From: Planctomycetota bacterium
GTDB taxonomy: Bacteria > Planctomycetota > Phycisphaerae > WQYP01 > JAJZKY01
DNA length: 6,058 bases
Reading direction: 5' to 3'
Assembly: GCA_021803885.1 (NCBI GenBank)
Contig: JAJZKY010000316.1
Coordinates: forward strand, 1 to 6,058
Part shown: positions 1 to 6,058 of the stretch, piece by piece
Numbering within the stretch: the first letter of the stretch is position 1
How the letters are laid out: every line of letters starts with the position of its first letter
Notes under the pieces: generated by a model
Database searches by the model: none
What the model was told of the DNA's origin: nothing
Seen by the model: only the letters and a program-made list of their open reading frames with translations
Translations under genes and position numbers: made by a program

Positions 1-338
1 GCACCGCAAGCGTCAGGGACGGGTTTTCAATCGGAGGCAACGATCTCACCCAACTCACCCTCGGTGTCGACCGGGATTCGGAAACGGTGGCGTTTGATTT
101 CGACGAACGGGATCCCGGGGTAAAAGAAATGATCCGGCAGGCCGTCGCAGGTTGCCGCCGTCACGGGATCCACTCCGGCTTTTGTGGACAGGCACCCTCG
201 GACTTCCCGGAAATGGCTGAGTTTCTGGTCGAACTCGGGATCCACTCGATGAGTCTCAACCCCGATACGATCCTCGCCACCACGATCCAGGTCCTCAAGG
301 TGGAAGAGCGTCTCGGCCGCAAGCCCGCGCCAGCCTGA
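1..338 (+). CDS. ppsA: Phosphoenolpyruvate synthase, C-terminal end (5' truncated by window)
   Basis: This is the last 111 residues of phosphoenolpyruvate synthase, the cytoplasmic enzyme that converts pyruvate and ATP to PEP, AMP and phosphate for gluconeogenesis. The frame is open from base 3 to the TGA at 336-338, and the true start lies upstream of the window. The fragment covers the end of the PEP-utilising TIM-barrel domain. Residues 8-26 carry the family signature FSIGGNDLTQLTLGVDRDS. GFCGQAPSD (residues 59-67) holds the catalytic cysteine (fragment residue 61) that protonates and deprotonates the pyruvate methyl group. SLNPDT near the end is typical of PEP synthase and not of pyruvate phosphate dikinase. 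The signature has Gly where Ser or Thr is usual (SIGGND instead of SIGSND). The stop lies 40 bases before rsmG with no visible terminator between them, so read-through is possible. Family assignment is confident; regulation cannot be seen here. Confidence 0.93.
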   Translation, partial: TASVRDGFSIGGNDLTQLTLGVDRDSETVAFDFDERDPGVKEMIRQAVAGCRRHGIHSGFCGQAPSDFPEMAEFLVELGIHSMSLNPDTILATTIQVLKVEERLGRKPAPA

Positions 339-378
339 GCCGAGTTCCGGAGACGGTGGCGCAGGAACCACATCGGCC

Positions 379-1026
379 ATGAATCCGGCAGAGGTCCCGT
401 CGGTCATCGAGTTTTCGGACCGCGCGGTTCCCCCGGGCATCCGGCCCTCGCTCGAGGCCTACGCAGCACTCCTCCTGGAATGGAACCGCGCCTATAACCT
501 GATCGGTCCCGGTGCCGCGCGGACGATCTGGACACATCACATCCTGGACAGCCTTGCGATCGCAGGGCTCCTCGAAGGGTCCCCGGTGGCGGATATCGGC
601 TCCGGTGCCGGTTTCCCAGGGATCGTCCTGGCCATTGCCTGCCCGGATCGGCGTTTCGTGCTCATCGATGCGAACGGGAAGAAAACACGGTTCCTCGAGC
701 GGGTGAAACGCGCGCTCGGACTCACGCATCTTGACATCGTGCAGGCACGCGCCGGGGAAGATTTGTCGATCTCGCTTGGGTCACAGATGACCCTGGTTTC
801 CCGTGCACTCGGATCGATCGCGTATTTCCTGGAGGTGTCGGCACCCCTGGCCACCCCTGGGGCACAGTGGCTCGCGATGAAAGGGCGGATCCCTCACGAG
901 GAACTGGAATCCCTCCCGGAGGGCTATCGTGTGGAGCGACTCTGGCAGGTCCGGATCGAGGGCATCCACGCCGAGCGCCATGTGATCGACCTGCGCCAGA
1001 CGGATCCTGCAAAGCCGGCCCCTTGA
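379..1026 (+). CDS. rsmG: 16S rRNA (guanine-N7) methyltransferase RsmG (GidB)
   Basis: RsmG uses S-adenosylmethionine to methylate N7 of G527 (E. coli numbering) in 16S rRNA of the small ribosomal subunit; loss of the family enzyme gives low-level streptomycin resistance. The product is 215 residues, normal for the family. Visible motifs in order are WNRAYNLIG (35-43), the HHILDSLA segment (53-60), the SAM-binding loop ADIGSGAGFPG (71-81), the acidic end of strand 2 in LIDANGKKTRFL (95-106), LVSRALGS (139-146) with its conserved arginine, AMKGR (166-170), and the C-terminal ERHVIDL (199-205). The ATG at 379 is the only start candidate I found; AGGA at 363-366 is rather far upstream (12 bases). 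In many proteobacteria rsmG follows mnmG; here it follows ppsA. The gene ends 130 bases before parA, which keeps the common rsmG-parA-parB order. Confidence 0.96.
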   Translation: MNPAEVPSVIEFSDRAVPPGIRPSLEAYAALLLEWNRAYNLIGPGAARTIWTHHILDSLAIAGLLEGSPVADIGSGAGFPGIVLAIACPDRRFVLIDANGKKTRFLERVKRALGLTHLDIVQARAGEDLSISLGSQMTLVSRALGSIAYFLEVSAPLATPGAQWLAMKGRIPHEELESLPEGYRVERLWQVRIEGIHAERHVIDLRQTDPAKPAP

Positions 1027-1156
1027 GCGGTTTCCGCCCCGGACATCATCCGGCACGGGACGATTGGCCGTCTGGCAGTCGGCTTCGCATCGGGGCCGGT
1101 TCTGCGTTAGAGTGAGCCCTGTCCGATCACCCCTTAGGGCTTCTGGAATCCGTGCC
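1027..1156 (+). other. rsmG-parA intergenic region with small inverted repeats
   Basis: This 130-base spacer is the longest non-coding stretch in the window. Directly after the rsmG stop is GCGGtttCCGC (1027-1037), a 4-bp stem with a 3-base loop. It is followed by CCGGAcatcaTCCGG (1039-1053), a perfect 5-bp stem with a 5-base loop. Neither has a following T-run, so a factor-independent terminator is not supported; attenuation or a protein-binding site is possible but unproven. Further down, GCCCT (1116-1120) can pair with AGGGC (1136-1140) across 15 bases in the likely parA leader. I see no RNA gene and no consensus parS site. Confidence 0.4.
1084..1113 (+). promoter_or_regulatory. Possible weak sigma70-like promoter for parA(B)
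   Basis: TTCGCA (1084-1089, four of six matches to TTGACA) and TAGAGT (1108-1113, four of six matches to TATAAT) are separated by 18 bases. Transcription would start near 1120 and leave a leader of about 37 bases before the parA ATG. It is the best candidate I see in the spacer, and its position fits, but matches of this quality arise by chance. The parA ribosome binding site downstream is also modest (TGGAAT, 1144-1149). Confidence 0.3.
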
Positions 1157-1990
1157 ATGACGCAGGTGCTAGCCATCGCCAATCAGAAGGGAGGTGTTGG
1201 GAAGACCACAACCGCCATCAATCTCACGGCTGCGCTCGCTTCGAATGGCCGACGTGTGCTTTTGATCGACCTCGACCCGCAAGGCAATGCCACGACCGGG
1301 GTCGGCCTCGACAAGCGGCGTCTCCAGAAAAGCATCTATGACGTCCTGTCGGGACGGATGCCGGTCATCGAGGCGGTGGTTCCCATTGCCGCCCCGACGG
1401 CCGCGTTCCAGATCCTCCCGGCCACCCGTGACCTGACCGCAGCCGAAGTTGCGCTCACCCGGAGCGGGCGCGCCGAAAACCGCCTCAGGGAACTGCTCGT
1501 CCCGGTGCGGGCGAGTTTCGACGACATCCTGATCGACTGTCCCCCCTCCCTCAACGTGCTCACCGTGAACGCGCTCGTCGCCGCCGACGCGGTCATGATT
1601 CCGGTCCAGTGCGAATACTATGCGCTGGAAGGCCTCTCCTCGCTGCTCGGAACGATCCAGGAAATCCAGCGCGCCCTCAATCCCGCCCTCCGGATCGATG
1701 GCCTGCTCCGGACCATGTTCGATGCCCGGAGCAGTCTCAACAATGAGGTTTCCTCGGAGCTCATCATGCATTTCGGAGAACAGGTCTACCGAACCGTCAT
1801 CCCGAGGAATGTCCGGCTTGCAGAGGCGCCGAGTCACGGAGTGCCCGTGTTGGGTTACGACGTCCAGTCCCGGGGGGCGCTCGCCTACCTGGCGCTCGCC
1901 GGCGAACGGCTCGAGCGCCTCGCGGGTCCCGTAGCGGCCCAAGCGCCCCAGACGGCTGATAGAATGGCTTCCCCGGAGCGATCAGGATAG
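1157..1990 (+). CDS. parA: Chromosome-partitioning ATPase ParA (Soj family)
   Basis: ParA/Soj is a P-loop ATPase that binds nucleoid DNA as an ATP-bound dimer and, with ParB at parS, drives origin segregation; it can also influence replication initiation. The 277-residue product has the deviant Walker A motif KGGVGKTTT (11-19), with the signature lysine at 11 and the P-loop lysine at 16. Walker A' is LLIDLDPQGN (35-44), Walker B is ILIDCPPSL (124-132), and the TMFDARSSL segment (187-194) is typical of chromosomal ParA. The open frame extends upstream to 1064, but family alignment begins at MTQVLAIANQKGG, so ATG 1157 is chosen. The last 20 or so residues (GPVAAQAPQTADRMASPERSG) form an unstructured-looking tail somewhat longer than usual. 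parB follows 5 bases after the stop, and this tail-coding DNA also holds a possible parB promoter. Confidence 0.96.
   Translation: MTQVLAIANQKGGVGKTTTAINLTAALASNGRRVLLIDLDPQGNATTGVGLDKRRLQKSIYDVLSGRMPVIEAVVPIAAPTAAFQILPATRDLTAAEVALTRSGRAENRLRELLVPVRASFDDILIDCPPSLNVLTVNALVAADAVMIPVQCEYYALEGLSSLLGTIQEIQRALNPALRIDGLLRTMFDARSSLNNEVSSELIMHFGEQVYRTVIPRNVRLAEAPSHGVPVLGYDVQSRGALAYLALAGERLERLAGPVAAQAPQTADRMASPERSG
1957..1965 (+). promoter_or_regulatory. Candidate extended -10 promoter for parB inside parA
   Basis: TGATAGAAT contains the extended -10 TGn followed by TAGAAT, which matches TATAAT at five of six positions. It lies in the last codons of parA, 31 bases before the parB ATG, so transcription would begin near 1972 and leave a leader of about 24 bases that includes the AGGA ribosome binding site. 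No good -35 box is present at the usual distance, but extended -10 promoters often do without one. If active it would let parB be made independently of parA. Confidence 0.4.
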
Positions 1991-1995
1991 CGTCC

Positions 1996-2880
1996 ATGCC
2001 TCCCAAACGCCGCGCCCTCAACCGCCCGCTGTCGGCGATCCTTGGACACGATGACGGGGAGCGCGAGCAGGTGGATGAGACCCTGGCCCACCTCCCGATC
2101 GAGCAACTCACGCCCGGGCGCTACCAGCCGCGCCGGGAGATGGGCCAGGAGGCTTTGGAGGAGCTCGCCCAGTCGATCCGGAGCCAGGGGGTCTTGCAGC
2201 CTGTGATCGTGAGAAGGCTTGGGGATTCCCAGCGCTTCGAGATCGTGGCGGGTGAGCGCCGGTGGCGTGCGGCCCAAAAAGCTGGACTCCTCGAAATCCC
2301 TGCCGTGATCCGGGTTCTCGATGATGCAACCGCGCTCAAGGTGGCGCTCATCGAAAATCTGCAACGCGCCGACCTCGGTCCGCTGGAAGAGGCCCACGCA
2401 CTGAGACAGCTCATCGACGAGTTCCAGATGACCCACGAGGCGGTGGCGGATCAGGTGGGGCGATCACGGGCAATGGTTTCCAATCTCCTGCGCTTGCTGG
2501 ACCTCGGGCCCGAGGCACGGGAGCTTCTGCGCCAGGGGAAGCTCGAAATGGGACACGCCCGAGCCCTCCTTGCGGTTTCCGGGGCGCTCCAGGCCCAGGC
2601 GGCGCGTGTGATCTGCGAGCGCGGCCTCTCGGTCCGGGAAGCGGAACGCTACCTCAGTGGCCTCAAGGGCAGGGGATCTCCGCGCCGGGAGCAGCCCGCC
2701 CGGGGGCGTCACCCAGACCAGGCCCGCCTGGAACGAGAACTCGGCGAGATTTTGGGCCATGCCGTGGAGATCATCCCTCCGCGCCGTGGCCAGGCGCGCG
2801 GGCGGCTCGTCATCCATTATGCCGACCTCGACGACTTCGAATCCCTGCTCGCGAGGCTGGGATATCGGGACCGGGCTTGA
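1996..2880 (+). CDS. parB: Chromosome-partitioning protein ParB (Spo0J family CTPase)
   Basis: ParB is a CTP-dependent DNA clamp that loads at parS, spreads along DNA and stimulates ParA. The 294-residue protein shows the family domains in order. The N-terminal ParB/CTPase domain (about 33-125) carries TPGRYQPR (39-46), GERRWRA (86-92) and ENLQR (120-124), the motifs known to contact CTP. The parS-binding helix-turn-helix region includes EAVADQVGRSRAMVSNLLRL (148-167). A basic linker (about 224-243) precedes the C-terminal dimerisation domain (about 244-290, including GRLVIHYADLDDFESLL). The N-terminal tail KRRALNRPLSAILG corresponds to the usual LGRGLxALLG ParA-stimulating segment but has lost both glycines. 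AGGA (1984-1987), 8 bases before the ATG, supports this start. The gene probably shares a transcript with parA, and its stop codon is embedded in the -35 of the likely atp promoter. Confidence 0.96.
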   Translation: MPPKRRALNRPLSAILGHDDGEREQVDETLAHLPIEQLTPGRYQPRREMGQEALEELAQSIRSQGVLQPVIVRRLGDSQRFEIVAGERRWRAAQKAGLLEIPAVIRVLDDATALKVALIENLQRADLGPLEEAHALRQLIDEFQMTHEAVADQVGRSRAMVSNLLRLLDLGPEARELLRQGKLEMGHARALLAVSGALQAQAARVICERGLSVREAERYLSGLKGRGSPRREQPARGRHPDQARLERELGEILGHAVEIIPPRRGQARGRLVIHYADLDDFESLLARLGYRDRA

Positions 2881-2906
2881 ACCGATAGCACCCGAACCCT
2901 TACAAT
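2877..2906 (+). promoter_or_regulatory. Likely sigma70-like promoter of the atp operon
   Basis: TTGAAC (2877-2882, matching the first four bases of TTGACA) and TACAAT (2901-2906, five of six matches to TATAAT) lie 18 bases apart, just before atpI. The -35 includes the parB TGA stop (2878-2880). Transcription would begin around 2913, about 40 bases before the GTG chosen for atpI. It is the best two-box match I found in the window, and the site sits exactly where an ATP synthase operon promoter is expected. No terminator separates parB from atpI, so some read-through from parAB is also possible. Confidence 0.6.
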
Positions 2907-2954
2907 ACACGGGCTGAAACGAGGCCTGTCCGGGACCCTGAATGCCCCGGCGAG

Positions 2955-4462
<1,508 letters not shown>

Positions 4463-4472
4463 CAGGGGTGTC

Positions 4473-4511
4473 ATGCAGCCGATCCCTGCTCACGGGTTGG
4501 TGCGGAGATAG
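4473..4511 (+). CDS. Possible 12-codon leader mini-ORF before atpF
   Basis: An ATG at 4473 opens a 12-codon frame (MQPIPAHGLVRR) that ends in TAG at 4509-4511, three bases before the atpF ATG and on top of the atpF Shine-Dalgarno GGAG. AGGGGTG (4464-4470) lies only two bases upstream, closer than ideal. Ribosomes finishing here could reinitiate at atpF, or the frame may be chance. No conservation can be judged from one sequence. Confidence 0.15.
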   Translation: MQPIPAHGLVRR

Positions 4512-4514
4512 ACC

Positions 4515-4988
4515 ATGAATCTCGATCTCACGTTTGTTGCGGAAATCATCGCGTTCGCCCTGTTCGTCTGGATCACCATGCGCTTTTTCTGGCCTCCGTT
4601 GATGCGCATCATGGACGAGCGGGCGAAAAAGATTGCGGATGGTCTCGCGGCGGCCGAACGCGGTGTGCGTGATCTCGAACTGGCCAGGGAACGTGCCGTG
4701 GCGATCCTGCACGAGGCCCGGAGCGAGGCCCGGACCATTCTCGAGGCAGCGGGTCAGAGATCCGCTGAACTCATCGAACGCGCCGAGAAGACGGCTACGG
4801 AACAGGCCGCGCGCGAGCTGCAACACGGCCGTGAAGAGCTGGAGCGTGCCTGGGAACAGGCCCGGCTCGCACTGCAAAAGGATGTGGCTCTCCTCGCACT
4901 CGAGGCCGCCCGCCAGGTCATCGCCCAGGAAATCGATCCCGCCCGTCATGCTGCACTGCTCAAGTCCGTGGCCGAGCGGCTCCAATGA
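4515..4988 (+). CDS. atpF: F-type ATP synthase subunit b
   Basis: Subunit b forms the peripheral stalk dimer that holds the F1 head against subunit a. The 157-residue protein is the same size as E. coli b (156). A single N-terminal membrane helix (about 6-25, [20 protein letters not shown]) is followed by [11 protein letters not shown], with the conserved R36, and [11 protein letters not shown] (40-50). A long charged helix with the alanine-, glutamate- and arginine-rich pattern of the b coiled coil then runs to the C-terminal delta-binding end ([13 protein letters not shown]). GGAG at 4504-4507, 7 bases before the ATG, sets the start. The gene lies 52 bases after atpE, and its TGA overlaps the atpH ATG. 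A 12-bp in-frame tandem duplication (4712-4735) encodes EARSEART. Confidence 0.97.
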   Translation: MNLDLTFVAEIIAFALFVWITMRFFWPPLMRIMDERAKKIADGLAAAERGVRDLELARERAVAILHEARSEARTILEAAGQRSAELIERAEKTATEQAARELQHGREELERAWEQARLALQKDVALLALEAARQVIAQEIDPARHAALLKSVAERLQ

Positions 4989-5521
4989 GTCGTACCCTGG
5001 CCCGGCCGTATGCCCAGGCGGTCTTTGAGATCGCCCAATCCGAGAAGCGCCTGGAACCCTGGGAGCAGTTTTTGGCCCGCTTGGCCCGGATCCTCGCGGA
5101 TCCCGGGTTGGCCCGGATTCTGTGCCATCCCCGGGTCGATCACCGCGAGCGGGTCGAGATCCTGGCCCTCGCCCTCGGGGATTCCTTGCGTTTGGAGGAA
5201 CACAACCTGATTGCGCTCCTCGTCAAGCATGACCGCCTGTCTGAAGCCGCCGATCTCCTCGCCCAGTACCGGGCGCTCAAGATGCGCCAGGAATCCACGA
5301 TCGAATGTGCAGTCACGACCGCGGTTCCACTCGACCCTGCCGCGCAGGAGATCTGGACCGCCCAGCTTGCGGCACGGTTCAAGGGCAAGATCCGGCTGAT
5401 CTGCCAGACGGACGCGGGGCTGCTCGGGGGAGCCGAACTTCGGGTCGGAGACCATGTCTGGGACGCATCGATCCGCGGCCAGCTCGACCAGCTGTCCCGT
5501 CTTTTAACCGCTCACGTCTAG
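4985..5521 (+). CDS. atpH: F-type ATP synthase subunit delta
   Basis: Delta sits on top of the F1 head and joins it to the b dimer. The 178-residue product matches the E. coli length (177). The N-terminal helical domain begins with the hallmark [14 protein letters not shown] (4-17). The conserved C-terminal region includes [14 protein letters not shown] (109-122), [26 protein letters not shown] (145-170) and a short tail. The start overlaps the atpF stop as ATGA (4985-4988), and the upstream Shine-Dalgarno sequence is weak, so translation is probably coupled to atpF, in keeping with one delta and two b per enzyme. Its TAG stop (5519-5521) shares a base with the atpA Shine-Dalgarno sequence. 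A repeated TTGGCCCGGAT encodes the two LARIL segments around residues 33-46, probably by chance. Confidence 0.97.
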   Translation: MSRTLARPYAQAVFEIAQSEKRLEPWEQFLARLARILADPGLARILCHPRVDHRERVEILALALGDSLRLEEHNLIALLVKHDRLSEAADLLAQYRALKMRQESTIECAVTTAVPLDPAAQEIWTAQLAARFKGKIRLICQTDAGLLGGAELRVGDHVWDASIRGQLDQLSRLLTAHV

Positions 5522-5526
5522 AGGTG
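5521..5526 (+). promoter_or_regulatory. Ribosome binding site of atpA
   Basis: GAGGTG begins on the last base of the atpH stop codon and lies 7 bases before the atpA ATG at 5534. It fixes that start. The contact with the atpH stop suggests ribosomes ending on atpH can load directly onto atpA, which is needed in three copies per complex. Confidence 0.7.
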
Positions 5527-5533
5527 CATTGGA

Positions 5534-6058
5534 ATGAGTGAAGCCCGAGATCTCAGCCCGGCTGAAATCAGCTCCGTGCTCAAGGCACGAATCCAGCAGT
5601 TCGAAGCCGGCGTCACCGAACGGGAAGTCGGAACCATCGTGAGTGTGGCCGACGGCATCGTCCGCATCTATGGACTCGGCGGTGCCCGCTATGGCGAAAT
5701 GCTCGAGTTCGCGGACGGCACGTACGGACTCGCGCTCAACCTCGAACAGGATTCGGTCGGTGCCGTGGTGCTCGGCGCCTATGCGCAGCTCACCGAAGGC
5801 CAGGAAGTCAAGGCGACCGGCCGTATCCTCGAGGTCCCGATCGGGCCCGAGCTCCTCGGCCGCGTCGTGAACCCCTTGGGACAACCGTTGGATGGCGGTG
5901 GAGTACTGGGCACGACCGAGACCGCGCCGATCGAAAAAGTGGCCCCGGGGGTGATCGCACGCCAGTCCGTTTCCCAGCCGGTCCAGACCGGGCTCAAGGC
6001 GATCGATGCCATGGTCCCGATTGGGCGCGGGCAGCGCGAACTCATCATCGGAGACCGC
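5534..6058 (+). CDS. atpA: F-type ATP synthase subunit alpha, N-terminal part (3' truncated by window)
   Basis: Alpha is the non-catalytic nucleotide-binding subunit of the F1 hexamer. The window holds codons 1-175. The N-terminal helix ([18 protein letters not shown], 7-24) that binds delta is followed by the beta-barrel domain with [17 protein letters not shown] (32-48), [15 protein letters not shown] (67-81), [27 protein letters not shown] (95-121) and [39 protein letters not shown] (137-175). It ends in the first residues of the P-loop, before the expected QTGKT. All of this follows E. coli alpha closely with no frameshift. The ATG at 5534 has GAGGTG 7 bases upstream and lies 12 bases after the atpH stop. 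atpG, atpD and atpC would be expected just beyond the window. Confidence 0.97.
   Translation, partial: MSEARDLSPAEISSVLKARIQQFEAGVTEREVGTIVSVADGIVRIYGLGGARYGEMLEFADGTYGLALNLEQDSVGAVVLGAYAQLTEGQEVKATGRILEVPIGPELLGRVVNPLGQPLDGGGVLGTTETAPIEKVAPGVIARQSVSQPVQTGLKAIDAMVPIGRGQRELIIGDR

Noticed and set aside
554..563. GCGATCGC, resembling the cyanobacterial HIP1 repeat
   Set aside because: Only this one full copy was noticed, and the gene order and proteins are proteobacterial.
696..712. Possible parS half-site (GGGTGAAACG) in rsmG
   Set aside because: Only one arm of the parS palindrome TGTTTCACGTGAAACA is approximated; the other arm is absent. I found no full parS by eye anywhere in the window.
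1027..1053. Hairpins after the rsmG stop as an intrinsic terminator
   Set aside because: The stems are short (4-5 bp) and no T-run follows, so a factor-independent terminator is not supported.
1169..1942. 257-codon minus-strand open frame opposite parA
   Set aside because: It is antisense to an intact ParA with all motifs; the predicted protein resembles no family I recognise and is a GC-driven shadow.
1885..2436. 183-codon minus-strand open frame across the parA-parB junction
   Set aside because: It runs opposite conserved ParA and ParB coding sequence, with no recognisable domain.

Overview
This GC-rich window (by eye about 60% G+C or slightly more) is a housekeeping chromosomal segment of a proteobacterium. 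It is most likely gammaproteobacterial or Acidithiobacillus-like. The support is the order rsmG-parA-parB-atpI-atpB-atpE-atpF-atpH-atpA, which in many such genomes lies near the replication origin, together with E. coli-like F-type ATP synthase proteins. The sequence alone does not give me a genus. All ten genes are on the + strand. Eight are complete, and the two at the edges are cut by the window. I see no mobile element, RNA gene, CRISPR array or pseudogene, and no gene-free stretch longer than about 130 bases.

Bases 1-338 hold the 3' end of a phosphoenolpyruvate synthase gene (ppsA). After 40 bases comes rsmG (379-1026), a 16S rRNA methyltransferase. A 130-base spacer with small inverted repeats and a weak promoter candidate leads to parA (1157-1990) and parB (1996-2880), the chromosome-partitioning pair. 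They are separated by 5 bases, and an extended -10 sequence lies inside the end of parA.

A sigma70-like promoter (2877-2906), whose -35 box overlaps the parB stop codon, precedes the ATP synthase operon. The operon runs atpI (assembly factor), atpB (subunit a), atpE (c-ring), atpF (b), atpH (delta) and the first 175 codons of atpA (alpha), which breaks off just inside the nucleotide-binding loop. The Fo genes come first and the F1 genes follow, as in E. coli. Initiation signals differ from gene to gene in the way subunit stoichiometry would predict. atpI has almost no Shine-Dalgarno sequence. atpB and atpH are coupled to their upstream neighbours by ATGA overlaps. atpE, needed in about ten or more copies per enzyme, has the strongest site, GGAGGA behind a T-rich tract.

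I found no undescribed multi-gene system here. The points worth a second look are ppsA in the place where mnmG (gidA) usually sits beside rsmG, the regulatory signals of the par and atp genes, a divergent ParA-stimulating tail on ParB, a long histidine-ended c subunit, a 12-codon mini-ORF ending three bases before atpF, and an apparent excess of GATC sites.
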